Part shown: one piece after another, positions 1 to 8,158 of the stretch
Layout: each line of letters opens with the position of its first letter
Position numbering within the stretch: position 1 is the stretch's first letter
Virus record (IMG/VR): IMGVR_UViG_3300049477_000280
Span: 1 to 33,064 of that record
Length of the DNA: 33,064 nt
Reading direction: 5' to 3' (one strand)
Source: a virus
The notes under the pieces: generated by a model
The model's input: the letters and a program-made list of their open reading frames with translations, nothing else
Databases searched by the model: none
What the model was told of the DNA's origin: nothing
Position numbers and translations under genes: made by a program

Positions 1-39
1 CATGACATAAATTATAAATAAAATATCACATATTGCAAA

Positions 40-216
40 TTAAAAATAAGTGCATTGAAGCTGAGCTTTTAGAACTAACAAATCAGCACGTTCTTGAGCC
101 GTTATCCTAGTTGATTGAAGCTTAATTCTAACATTCTCACAGAAGATCACATTTAAAGGTAATGAAAACGAGTTAAAACTTAAAAACAAACTAAATACTA
201 AAATTAAATATTTCAT
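40..216 (-). CDS. small secreted protein, unknown function
   Basis: A 58-residue product that begins MKYLILVFSLF with a hydrophobic stretch to about residue 20, consistent with a Sec signal peptide. Two cysteines lie in the mature part. I chose the ATG at 214-216 because AAGGA sits 5 bases upstream; the frame stays open to 321, but that extension has no comparable ribosome site. The C-terminal part (ITAQERADLLVLKAQL) faintly resembles the C-terminal half of the secreted protein at 23301-23513, which may be chance. It lies downstream of the tRNA on the same strand. Function not recognised. Confidence 0.55.
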   Translation of the reverse strand: MKYLILVFSLFLSFNSFSLPLNVIFCENVRIKLQSTRITAQERADLLVLKAQLQCTYF

Positions 217-329
217 AAACATCCTTTTTAAGACAGGCCCGATACTACTCATAGTAATACCAGGCCAAAATGAATGGAGAAAAACTATTAAAATTAAAGC
301 AATTAAAAAAAAAAAATTCAAGACAAAAC

Positions 330-405
330 TGGCTGTGGGAGAAGGATTCGAACCTCCGACTTCATCATTAACAGTGATGCGCTCTACCAGCTAAGCTATC
401 CCACA
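330..405 (-). tRNA. tRNA-Asn (anticodon GTT), CCA encoded
   Basis: Read on the minus strand, all arms can be drawn. The acceptor TGTGGGA (405-399) pairs with TCCCACA (340-334), followed by discriminator G and an encoded CCA (332-330). The anticodon stem CATCA/TGATG encloses the loop CTGTTAA, giving anticodon GTT for asparagine. The T arm is GGAGG/CCTTC with TTCGAAT. Length is 76 bases. It could be phage-borne or a host gene at a prophage boundary; no integrase or duplicated tRNA end was seen to decide this. Confidence 0.95.
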
Positions 406-649
406 ACTCAAGAATTTAGTATTTAATCTTATAATGAGTTTTAACTCAAGAAAGAAACAATTAGCTCGATCAATGTACTCATTGATGAGCAAACCAAGCG
501 TAGCGCGGTAGTTAGTAATTGAATTGAAGTTTGTACGAATTAGTCAGTGCTTGAATTTAAGATACATTTTCACTCATATTCATTGTCAAGATAAAACAAC
601 GCGGCAAGACCTTTTTAAATGTAAAATTAAGGTTATTTGTATTTTTTAC

Positions 650-678
650 TTGCCAAAAATAAATGTACCTAGTCTAAT
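650..678 (+). promoter_or_regulatory. sigma70-type promoter for the packaging operon
   Basis: TTGCCA (650-655) and TCTAAT (673-678) are separated by 17 bases. Each matches the sigma70 consensus at five of six positions. The predicted start of transcription falls at or next to the ATG of the small terminase (685), which has no recognisable SD sequence, so the transcript may be leaderless. Confidence 0.6.
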
Positions 679-684
679 TTCTTT

Positions 685-1122
685 ATGGCACTTAATGCAA
701 GGCAGCGCATATTCGTCGCTCAATATTTGAAACATAAAAATGCGACTAAAGCAGCAAAAGAAGCTGGTTATAGTGAAGATTCTGCTCATGTTATTGGTCC
801 ACGTTTGTTAGAAAATGTTAGTGTTAAGGAAGAATTAGCTAAAGGCGTTCAATCTATCACTGAATCGCTTGGCATTGGTCCAGAATACATCCTTGGAAGC
901 TTAAGACAAGTTGCAGATAGATGTATGCAGGGTGAAAAAGTAATGGAATTTGACCCTGTTTCTAAAGAAATGGTTGAAACTGGTGAATGGAAGTTTGAGC
1001 ACAACGGAGCTAATAAAGCTCTTGAACTTTTAGGTAAATATCAGAAGCTTTTCACTGACAAGCTAGAAATAGATGATAAATCAGGAATTGCAGACAAACT
1101 TAAGAAGTTTAAAGGAAAATAG
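685..1122 (+). CDS. terS: terminase small subunit
   Basis: This 145-residue protein has the Terminase_2 pattern: an N-terminal LNARQRIFVAQYL segment, then a helix-turn-helix-like region (ATKAAKEAGYSEDSA, residues about 20-34), a charged middle and a lysine-rich tail. The family recognises the packaging site on phage DNA and passes it to the large subunit. Length is typical. The start is set by the family-like N terminus; no SD precedes it, and a promoter ends only a few bases upstream. The next gene, a methyltransferase, follows immediately, and the large terminase comes after that. Confident on family resemblance by eye. Confidence 0.9.
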   Translation: MALNARQRIFVAQYLKHKNATKAAKEAGYSEDSAHVIGPRLLENVSVKEELAKGVQSITESLGIGPEYILGSLRQVADRCMQGEKVMEFDPVSKEMVETGEWKFEHNGANKALELLGKYQKLFTDKLEIDDKSGIADKLKKFKGK

Positions 1123-1126
1123 ATTG
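1111..1126 (+). promoter_or_regulatory. ribosome binding site that decides a TTG start
   Basis: AAAGGA at 1111-1116 lies 7 bases before TTG at 1124-1126. The in-frame upstream ATG at 1073 has no comparable site and would add 17 residues overlapping the small terminase that do not look like the methyltransferase N terminus. Starting at TTG gives MININLLHGDCLE, the usual beginning of this family. Confidence 0.65.
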
Positions 1127-1840
1127 ATTAATATTAATCTTTTACATGGCGACTGCCTCGAGCTTATGAAGTCTATTCCTGATAAGTCTATTGATCTTGT
1201 GCTTACGGATCCACCATATGGCACCACGGCTTGTAAATGGGACACAGTGATTCCATTTGAACCAATGTGGAAGGAATTGAAACGTATTCGCAGAGATAAT
1301 GCTGCAATTGCATTATTTGGTGGTGAGCCGTTTAGTTCTGCTCTTAGGATGAGTAATATTAAGGAGTTTAAATATGATTGGATTTGGGAAAAGCAAAATT
1401 TTGTAAATGCTTTAATGGCAAAAAAACAACCACTAAAAATTCATGAATTAGTAAATTTGTTTTATAAGCAACAGGCTAAATATTATCCACAAGGTATCTT
1501 AAAATGTAATAAAGTAACAAAGCAGGGCAGAAAATGTAGTGATATTTTTGGGCAAAATATCACAAGAAAAGAATCATATTTTCAGGAATTTACAAACTAC
1601 CCGACTAGCATTTTGATTCACTCAAAAGGTGGCAATAATGTACATCCCACTCAAAAACCAGTTGCCCTTCTTGAATACCTCATCAAAACCTACACTCTTG
1701 AAGGTGAAACAGTCCTAGACTTCACAATGGGAAGCGGTTCAACAGGAGTCGCTTGTAAGAATTTGAATCGAAACTTTATTGGAATTGAAAAAGACGACAA
1801 GTATTTCGAGATTGCAAAGAATAGAATAAATGAAGCATGA
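1124..1840 (+). CDS. DNA methyltransferase, beta class (N6-adenine or N4-cytosine)
   Basis: A 238-residue protein starting at TTG. It carries the catalytic motif DPPY (residues 29-32) near the N terminus and the S-adenosylmethionine-binding motif DFTMGSG (199-205) near the C terminus, preceded by HPTQKP (174-179). That order is the beta-class arrangement. The middle segment would be the target-recognition region. It transfers methyl groups to exocyclic amines of DNA bases, probably protecting phage DNA from host restriction or marking packaging sites. No restriction enzyme partner is nearby, so it is an orphan. It lies between the two terminase genes and overlaps the large terminase by 11 bases, so it is co-transcribed with packaging genes. 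Target sequence cannot be read from the protein. Confidence 0.88.
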   Translation: MININLLHGDCLELMKSIPDKSIDLVLTDPPYGTTACKWDTVIPFEPMWKELKRIRRDNAAIALFGGEPFSSALRMSNIKEFKYDWIWEKQNFVNALMAKKQPLKIHELVNLFYKQQAKYYPQGILKCNKVTKQGRKCSDIFGQNITRKESYFQEFTNYPTSILIHSKGGNNVHPTQKPVALLEYLIKTYTLEGETVLDFTMGSGSTGVACKNLNRNFIGIEKDDKYFEIAKNRINEA

Positions 1841-3293
1841 CATTGACCTTGAACTCGCAGAAGCAGTTGCTCAATATGAATTCGATCCACTTGGATACGC
1901 AGAACGAGCTTACGACTGGGGATCTGGTGAACTTGCTGATGCGGCAAGTCCCAGAACTTGGCAAAAAGAAATTCTCGCAAGTATTACAACTCACCTTACT
2001 GATGAAAAAACCAGGCATGAACCGCTTAAAATTGCAGTCGCTTCGGGACATGGAATTGGAAAGAGCGCTTTAGTCGGAATGGTTACTAACTGGGCAATGA
2101 GCACTCACGATGATTGCAAAATTGTCATGACTGCAAATACTGATACTCAACTTAGAACTAAGACAATGCCAGAGGTTGGAAAATGGTTCAAATTGGCCAT
2201 AACTTCTCATTGGTTTAAGACAAATTCAGAGTCCATTCATTCAATCGATAAAAAGCATGAGAAAACATGGCGATTAGACGCTATACCTTGGTCTATAAAT
2301 AATACCGAGGCTTTTGCAGGTCTTCACAACAAAAACAAGATCATAGTCCTGATATTTGATGAGTCGAGCGCAATTTCAGATAAGGTCTGGGAAGTCGCTG
2401 AAGGTGCCTTAACCGACGAAAATACAATTATCATCTGGCTAGCTTTTGGTAATCCGACAAGGAATACAGGTAGATTCAAGGATTGCTTCAATAAGGACAA
2501 GCATCGTTGGCAATGCTGGCAAGTGGATTCAAGAAATGTTGAGGGTACAAACAAGACTCAAATATTGAAGTGGATCGAAGATTATGGAATTGATTCAGAC
2601 TTTGTTAAGGTACGAGTTAGAGGATTATTCCCTTCAGCATCACTTAAGCAATTCATCACGCAAGACTTAGTCGATAATGCTTATAATAAGCAGATAGACA
2701 AGAAGTCATATGAATTTGCACCTAAGATCATTTCACTAGATCCGGCATGGGAAGGTGACGATGAGTTAGTCATTGCTATGCGGCAAGGTTTGCACTTTAA
2801 GATAATGAGAACAATGCTTAAAAACGATAATGATATCGAGATTGCTAATATTTTAGCTCGTATTTGTGATGAAGAAAAACCAGATGCGGTTTTCATCGAT
2901 GGTGGTTATGGAACAGGGATAATTTCAGCAGGCAAGACTTTAGGCTATAAATGGCAAATTGTTTGGTTCAGCGGTGCAAGCGGTGATGAGGGATGTCTCA
3001 ATAAACGTGCTGAAATGTGGAAAAACATGCGAGATTGGTTGAAAGATGGTGGAGTTCTTCCAGAAGACCCAAGTCTTTCACAAGAAATCATAGGACCTGA
3101 GACAGTTGCTCGTTTGGATGGTAAAATCCAGCTTGAATCAAAGAAAGATATGAAGTCCAGAGGTCAGCGTTCACCAAATAGAGCCGATGCTTTGGCTTTA
3201 ACTTTTGCCTTTCCAGTAAGCAAAAAGCGAGCTGTTGAACAGAAAAATAGATATGCAGATAGATCTAACAATTCTCAAGGTTGGATGTCATAA
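1830..3293 (+). CDS. terL: terminase large subunit (packaging ATPase and nuclease)
   Basis: A 487-residue motor protein. The ATPase half has Walker A SGHGIGKS (residues 72-79), Walker B IIVLIFDE (171-178) and a coupling motif AFGNPT (205-210). The RNase H-like nuclease half shows candidate metal-binding aspartates in SLDPAW (D304), VFIDGG (D357) and RADALAL (D453). It pumps DNA into the prohead through the portal and cuts the concatemer. Length is close to P22 gp2 (about 500). The start overlaps the methyltransferase stop. Its 3' end overlaps by 6 bases the end of a convergent HNH gene. Confidence 0.95.
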   Translation: MKHDIDLELAEAVAQYEFDPLGYAERAYDWGSGELADAASPRTWQKEILASITTHLTDEKTRHEPLKIAVASGHGIGKSALVGMVTNWAMSTHDDCKIVMTANTDTQLRTKTMPEVGKWFKLAITSHWFKTNSESIHSIDKKHEKTWRLDAIPWSINNTEAFAGLHNKNKIIVLIFDESSAISDKVWEVAEGALTDENTIIIWLAFGNPTRNTGRFKDCFNKDKHRWQCWQVDSRNVEGTNKTQILKWIEDYGIDSDFVKVRVRGLFPSASLKQFITQDLVDNAYNKQIDKKSYEFAPKIISLDPAWEGDDELVIAMRQGLHFKIMRTMLKNDNDIEIANILARICDEEKPDAVFIDGGYGTGIISAGKTLGYKWQIVWFSGASGDEGCLNKRAEMWKNMRDWLKDGGVLPEDPSLSQEIIGPETVARLDGKIQLESKKDMKSRGQRSPNRADALALTFAFPVSKKRAVEQKNRYADRSNNSQGWMS

Positions 3294-3662
3294 TTTTAGT
3301 CTTTGTTTATAAGTCCGACCTTTTTTAAAGCTATCATTATAATTATCTTTATTTGTTCCAATGAATAAATGCCTTGGGTTTACGCATAATGGTTTATCAC
3401 ATGAATGACATACAATTATTGTGTTTTTATCATATTTTTCATTTTTAGGAATAATAGTTCTATAGAATATTTCATAAGATAATCTATGTGCTTTAAAATA
3501 CTTGAATTTTTTAATTCCTAAAGAGTTTTTGCCTAATCCAATTGCAATTACTCCGTAACCATCACGAGATTCTTTTTTACCAGGCCAAAGAATGCATTCC
3601 ATTTGACCGTTATAGGTTATTCTAGAGTTAAAAAATGCGACTGCTTTTTGTCTTGCGTCCAT
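3288..3662 (-). CDS. HNH endonuclease, homing type
   Basis: A 124-residue protein of the HNH_3 kind: an N-terminal CILWPG (C23), AHRLSYEIFY (59-67), then VCHSCDKPLCVNPRHLFIGT (84-103) with the H86, N95 and H98 signature and clustered cysteines likely to bind zinc, ending in a KGR tail. Such free-standing proteins cleave a specific DNA site and spread by copying into cleaved alleles. It lies alone on the minus strand inside the head operon between large terminase and portal, where P22-like phages usually have no gene, so it looks like an insertion. No clear SD is seen at its ATG (3660-3662). Confidence 0.9.
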   Translation of the reverse strand: MDARQKAVAFFNSRITYNGQMECILWPGKKESRDGYGVIAIGLGKNSLGIKKFKYFKAHRLSYEIFYRTIIPKNEKYDKNTIIVCHSCDKPLCVNPRHLFIGTNKDNYNDSFKKGRTYKQRLKL

Positions 3663-3720
3663 AATTTCAGACCATATTCACACAATATTATTTAAAGCCA
3701 GTCCAATTAATTTATTTTTC

Positions 3721-3735
3721 TTGTAAAAATTACAA
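3721..3735. repeat. perfect inverted repeat in the HNH/portal gap
   Basis: TTGTAA-AAA-TTACAA is a perfect 6-base inverted repeat with 3-base spacer in the 94-base gap between the divergent HNH and portal starts. It could be an operator, a weak hairpin, or a chance product of AT-rich DNA. TTGTAA could also serve as a -35 element with TTCATT (3745-3750) as -10, about 6 bases before the portal ATG. Confidence 0.35.
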
Positions 3736-3756
3736 AACTGTTCTTTCATTAGACCA

Positions 3757-5886
3757 ATGTCTACAGATAAAGAAATACAACAAGAGATCGATCCTATTTC
3801 AGATGAAGATATTATATCGCAGGCCAAAAAGCGTTTTAAAGACGTTGAAGATGCTGAGAACGATGCGCGTCAACAAGCTTTAGAAGATCTTAAGTTTGTT
3901 GTTGGAGACCAATGGCCTGATGATGTTAAAACTCAGCGAAATCTTGATGGCCGTCCTTGTTTAACAATCAATAGACTACCTCAATTTGTCAGACAAATTA
4001 CAAATGATCAGCGTCAAAATCGCCCCTCCATTAAAGTGTATCCTGTTGACTCAAAAGCCGATGTAGACACAGCAAATGTAATTCAAGGTATGATTAAGCA
4101 TATTGAGTACAATTCTAATGCTGAGCTTGCTTATGATACTGCATTTGAAGCTGCTGTAAGAATGGGGCGAGGATTCTTCAGAGTTTTAACTGATTATTCT
4201 AGCCCTGAATCTTTCGATCAAGAAATTATCATAAAAATGATCGAGAATGCATTTACTGTGTATTTTGATCCTTTTTCAGTTGAGCCTGATGGAGCCGATG
4301 CTTCATATGCGTTAGTAGTTGAGGACGTTTCTCAAGCTACATTCAAGACCATGTATCCAGATGCGAAATTATCTTCTATGGATGATTGGTCTAGCCTTGG
4401 TTCAAATTCTCAAGGATGGATTTCAAACGATACAGCACGAGTTGCTGAGTATTTTGTTAAAGATTATGAGAAGAAAACCATCGTCCTTTTAAGTAATGGC
4501 GATGTGATCGAAAAGCCTGCAGATGATGCTGATCTAGGTGCAGATGAAACAGGTAAGCCGATTGTTATTAAATCAGAGCGTGTAACAGAAATTCCAGTCA
4601 TCAAATGGTACAAGTTTTCAGGCAATGAAATTCTAGAAAAGAAAGATTGGCCTGGATACTGGATTCCAATCATTCCTGTTTATGGTGACAAATTAAATGT
4701 CGACGGTAAAAAGATCTTTGAAGGCATTGTCAGACATGCAAAAGATCCTCAACGCATGTATAACTATTGGTCGTCAAATGAGACCGAAGTCATTGCACTT
4801 GCGCCAAGAGCTCCATTCATCGGAGTTGCAGGACAGTTTGAAGGTTATGAAGATAAGTGGCGAGATGCGAACAAACGCAATTTTGCTACACTAGAATATA
4901 ATCCAGTAGATATTAATGGAACTCCTGCTCCAGCTCCAGTTAGAAATGTTTTCGAGCCTCCAGTTCAAGCAATCACTCAAGCTAAGGCATTTTCTGCAGA
5001 GGATATCAAATCAACTACTGGCATTTATGATTCATCACTTGGAATGCAAGGAAATGAGCAGTCTGGAATTGCAATACAAAGACGAACGACACAGTCTCAG
5101 ACTTCTAATTTTCATTTCATCGATAACATGAGTCGTGCTCTTAGACATACTGGACGAATCATTGTTGATTTACTTCCTGCTATTTATGACACAGCTCGCG
5201 CTGTTCGTATTTTAAAAGATGATGGAACTTCTGAAATGATGGCCATTAATCAATTATTCACTGATAAAAAAGGCAATCAAATGCGCTATGATTTATCAGT
5301 TGGTCAATACGATGTGATAGTTGAAACAGGTCCTAGTTATGCAACTAAGAGAATTGAAGCTGCTCATTCTATCGAGAAAGTCATTCAATCTTATCCTCAG
5401 CTTATGCAAATTGCAGGTGATTTATTGATAGATAATATGGATTGGCCTGGAGCTAAAGACCTTGCTGCTCGTCTTAAAAAGACTATTCCACCGGATCTAT
5501 TGCAAGATGATCAACAACCTGAAATTCCACCTGAAGCTCAAGCTCAAATGCAGCAAATGCAGCAAATGATAATGAGTCTAACTCAAAGCTTGAACGTTGC
5601 AAAACAGCACATTGAAAATAAGAAACTTGAACTTGCAAGCAAAGAGAGAATTGAACTTGCTAAAATTGAAGCTCAGATTGAACAAACACTTCTTAAAGAA
5701 GGTGTAGCAAATGATCAATTTGAACTTGAACATCAGGCTAAAATTCTCGAGCAGCGTCAACGTTTGCTTGAGATGCAACAGCCTTTAACTCCAGATATTA
5801 ATCAGCAAGCTGCTGGCCAAATGGCTGCGCCGCAAGCTGGAAATGTACCACAACAAACTACTGGCGGTTTTTCACCAGGCTTATAA
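3757..5886 (+). CDS. portal protein, P22 type
   Basis: The 709-residue product matches the P22 portal family in length (P22 about 725) and pattern: an acidic N terminus, then FVVGDQWPDDVKTQR, RPCLTINRLPQFVRQITNDQRQNRP and AAVRMGRGFFRV. Twelve copies form the ring at one capsid vertex through which DNA passes. The C terminus (about residues 590-700) is rich in glutamine, with long helices forming a coiled coil, like the P22 portal barrel. The ATG has no evident SD, unlike the head genes that follow, and the gene probably needs its own promoter because an antisense HNH gene separates it from the large terminase. Confidence 0.95.
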   Translation: MSTDKEIQQEIDPISDEDIISQAKKRFKDVEDAENDARQQALEDLKFVVGDQWPDDVKTQRNLDGRPCLTINRLPQFVRQITNDQRQNRPSIKVYPVDSKADVDTANVIQGMIKHIEYNSNAELAYDTAFEAAVRMGRGFFRVLTDYSSPESFDQEIIIKMIENAFTVYFDPFSVEPDGADASYALVVEDVSQATFKTMYPDAKLSSMDDWSSLGSNSQGWISNDTARVAEYFVKDYEKKTIVLLSNGDVIEKPADDADLGADETGKPIVIKSERVTEIPVIKWYKFSGNEILEKKDWPGYWIPIIPVYGDKLNVDGKKIFEGIVRHAKDPQRMYNYWSSNETEVIALAPRAPFIGVAGQFEGYEDKWRDANKRNFATLEYNPVDINGTPAPAPVRNVFEPPVQAITQAKAFSAEDIKSTTGIYDSSLGMQGNEQSGIAIQRRTTQSQTSNFHFIDNMSRALRHTGRIIVDLLPAIYDTARAVRILKDDGTSEMMAINQLFTDKKGNQMRYDLSVGQYDVIVETGPSYATKRIEAAHSIEKVIQSYPQLMQIAGDLLIDNMDWPGAKDLAARLKKTIPPDLLQDDQQPEIPPEAQAQMQQMQQMIMSLTQSLNVAKQHIENKKLELASKERIELAKIEAQIEQTLLKEGVANDQFELEHQAKILEQRQRLLEMQQPLTPDINQQAAGQMAAPQAGNVPQQTTGGFSPGL

Positions 5887-5900
5887 CATGAGGGGAAATC

Positions 5901-6851
5901 ATGGCAGTAAATATCGTTTCGACAACTGATTCAGCAGCAGATGTGACCAAAGCACAGGGAATGTATGCTCAGAAATCAGTAGAAACAAAGTCCGCGCCTT
6001 CTGAGAAATCAGAGAGCACAAAACAAGCTGAAGCTTCGGAACCTACAGCAAAAGCTGATCATGTTGACACGGAAGTGGACACTGATAGCGAAACAGAAGT
6101 AGAGCATGATGATTCTGGTCATGATGAATCGAAAGATGCTGGAACACCTAAGAAAAAAGGTGGATTTCAAAGACGAATAGATAAGCTGAATAAGAGAGTT
6201 TCTTCAACTGAGGAAGAGAGAGATTACTGGAGAGAGCAAGCCCTTAAAAAAGGTGAAATTCAAACTCCAAAGCCTCAAGAATCAACTGTTGAGAAAACAG
6301 CAAAAGACATGACTGGGAAACCAGATCCTGACAAATTTGAAACTGTTGCTGATTATTTGGAGGCTGTTGCCGACTGGAAATATGAGCAGCGAGTTCAAAA
6401 AGCTGAGGCTGACAAAAAAGTCGCTGAGGCTAAAAGTACTTATGAGAAATCTATAAGCACATTTCAGGAAAAGAGAGACGAATTCAAAAAGTCTGTTGCT
6501 GATTATGATGAAGCTCTTGATTCGGTTGAACATATTCCTTTGAGTGTGGCGCTTCATGATTTTATTCTTGAATCAGAGCACGGGCCACAATTAGCATATG
6601 AACTGGCAAAAAATCCAGATGAGTATGAAAGAGTGTCCAAGCTTTCTCCTTTAGCTCTTTACCGAGAAATGGGAAAAATGGAAGCTAAAATCAGTCCTGC
6701 CTCTACTTCTGAAAAAACACCAAACAAAATAACAAAAGCGCCAGCGCCGATTAAGCCTGTCAGTCGTGGAGCTGTAACATCCACCAAAGATCCAGGTGAG
6801 ATGTCATACAAGGAATACGTTGAGTGGCGAAAAAATGGCGGCGGACGCTAA
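5901..6851 (+). CDS. putative scaffolding protein
   Basis: A 316-residue, highly charged, mostly helical protein between portal and coat genes, the place of the P22 scaffold (gp8, 303 residues). Residues about 25-80 are acidic and low-complexity (Glu, Asp, Ser, Thr, Lys); then GGFQRRIDKLNKRV begins a long helical region, and the end is basic (YKEYVEWRKNGGGR). Scaffolds guide coat assembly and leave the prohead before maturation. Assignment rests on position, length and composition rather than sequence motifs. A strong SD (GAGGGG) precedes the ATG. Confidence 0.75.
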   Translation: MAVNIVSTTDSAADVTKAQGMYAQKSVETKSAPSEKSESTKQAEASEPTAKADHVDTEVDTDSETEVEHDDSGHDESKDAGTPKKKGGFQRRIDKLNKRVSSTEEERDYWREQALKKGEIQTPKPQESTVEKTAKDMTGKPDPDKFETVADYLEAVADWKYEQRVQKAEADKKVAEAKSTYEKSISTFQEKRDEFKKSVADYDEALDSVEHIPLSVALHDFILESEHGPQLAYELAKNPDEYERVSKLSPLALYREMGKMEAKISPASTSEKTPNKITKAPAPIKPVSRGAVTSTKDPGEMSYKEYVEWRKNGGGR

Positions 6852-6872
6852 AATCTTGAAAGGATTTAAATT

Positions 6873-8084
6873 ATGGCAAATCAAATTTTAACAATTTCGA
6901 TGATCACTCGCGAAGCAATGCGCGTGTTAGAAAATAACTTGCAATTCACTAAAGGCGTTAATCGTCAATATGATGACAAATTCGGTATCGAAGGTGCAAA
7001 GATCGGTTCAACTTTGAACGTTCGTTTGCCTGCACGATATGTTGGTCGCTCTGGTCCTGTTTTGTCTATTGAGAATCAAACTGAGACTTACTCTCCGTTG
7101 ACTCTTTCTAACCAAGACGGCGTGGACGTACAATTTACATCTGCAGACTTAGAATTATCAATGGATGATTTTTCTGAGCGTTACTTAATGCCTGCAATGG
7201 CAAACGTTGCGAATAAGATTGATCGCGCTGGATTACTTCAGGCTTACAATGTTTACCAAACTGTTGGAACACCTGGAACTACTCCATCGACTTTGCAAAC
7301 TTACTTGCAAGCTCAAGCAAAACTAGATTTTGCAGCTGCTCCGCGTGACAATTTGCGTTCAATCATCATGGACCCAAATGCTCAAGCTGGAATCATCAAT
7401 AACTTGACTACTCTTTTCAATCCTTCGAAAGAGATTTCTGATCAATACAAAGATGGTTCAATGGGTAAAGCTATTGGAGCAAAATGGTCTATGGACCAGA
7501 ACGTTGTTTCAATGACTGTTGGTCCTCAAGGTGGATCACCACAAGTTGCAGCTGTTCCAACTTCAGGTGCTAGTGTTCTTGCTACTCAAGGCTGGACTGC
7601 AGCAGCAGCTCTTCGTTTGAATGCTGGAGATATCTTTACAATCGCTGGTGTTTACTCTGTGAATCCTCAGTCTCGTCAAACTACTGGTCAACTTCAGCAG
7701 TTTGTTGTGACTTCTGCATTCAGCTCAAGCGGTGCAGGAACTGGTAACGTTAGCATTTCTCCTGCAATGATTTCTTCTGGTCAATTCCAGAACATCGATG
7801 CATTGCCTGCAGTTGCTGCTGCGATCACAGTTCTTGGAGCTGCTGGAACAGTAAGCCCTATGAATCTTTGCTACCATCGGGATGCATTCATTCTAGGTTG
7901 TGCTGACCTTCCACTTCCAAAAGGTGTGGATATGGCGTCTCGAGTATCTGACAAAAAAGTCGGTGTTTCGATTCGTATGGTCCGTGCATATGATATCGTC
8001 AATGACATGTTCCCATGTCGTCTAGACGTGTTGTATGGATGGTCAACTCCATATGCTCAGCTTGCTTGCCGTATCCAAGGTTAA
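6873..8084 (+). CDS. major capsid (coat) protein, P22 type
   Basis: A 403-residue protein with features of the P22 coat family: N terminus ITREAMRVLENNL, then GSTLNVRLPARY, DVQFTSADLELSMDDFSERYL, and a central beta-rich insertion around residues 245-300 (LNAGDIFTIAGVYSVNPQSR). P22 coat is 430 residues and has an extra I-domain in this region. Hundreds of copies form the head. A good SD (AAAGGAT) lies upstream. P22 coat depends on GroEL/GroES for folding, which is relevant because this window also encodes a GroES (22866). A stem-loop follows the gene. Confidence 0.95.
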   Translation: MANQILTISMITREAMRVLENNLQFTKGVNRQYDDKFGIEGAKIGSTLNVRLPARYVGRSGPVLSIENQTETYSPLTLSNQDGVDVQFTSADLELSMDDFSERYLMPAMANVANKIDRAGLLQAYNVYQTVGTPGTTPSTLQTYLQAQAKLDFAAAPRDNLRSIIMDPNAQAGIINNLTTLFNPSKEISDQYKDGSMGKAIGAKWSMDQNVVSMTVGPQGGSPQVAAVPTSGASVLATQGWTAAAALRLNAGDIFTIAGVYSVNPQSRQTTGQLQQFVVTSAFSSSGAGTGNVSISPAMISSGQFQNIDALPAVAAAITVLGAAGTVSPMNLCYHRDAFILGCADLPLPKGVDMASRVSDKKVGVSIRMVRAYDIVNDMFPCRLDVLYGWSTPYAQLACRIQG

Positions 8085-8095
8085 TTAAACAAAAT

Positions 8096-8140
8096 TAGGC
8101 GTCTGTTCCCAAGGGCTAGAAAACCCAAGGGAACGGCCTA
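8096..8140 (+). promoter_or_regulatory. long stem-loop between coat and head-fibre genes
   Basis: Nested pairing: TAGGC (8096-8100) with GCCTA (8136-8140); GTTCCC (8105-8110) with GGGAAC (8129-8134); and GGG (8113-8115) with CCC (8124-8126) around an 8-base loop, with a symmetrical AA/AA internal loop. No T-run follows, so it is not a standard terminator. Placed after the coat gene, it may protect the coat mRNA end or be a processing site. The SD of the next gene (AAAGGA) lies just beyond it. Confidence 0.65.
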
Positions 8141-8158
8141 CTCAAGAAAGGAAATTTT

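Noticed and set aside
217-321. N-terminal extension of the small secreted protein at 40-216
   Set aside because: The ATG at 214-216 has AAGGA and gives a proper signal peptide; the extension would place a second hydrophobic stretch ahead of it with no ribosome site.
524-730. Open frame of 68 codons overlapping the terS start
   Set aside because: It begins at TTG without a ribosome site, overlaps a well supported gene in another frame, and its translation looks like AT-rich filler.
8096-8140. Rho-independent terminator after the coat gene
   Set aside because: There is no T-run after the stem; the sequence continues into the SD of the next gene. Kept as a structured element only.
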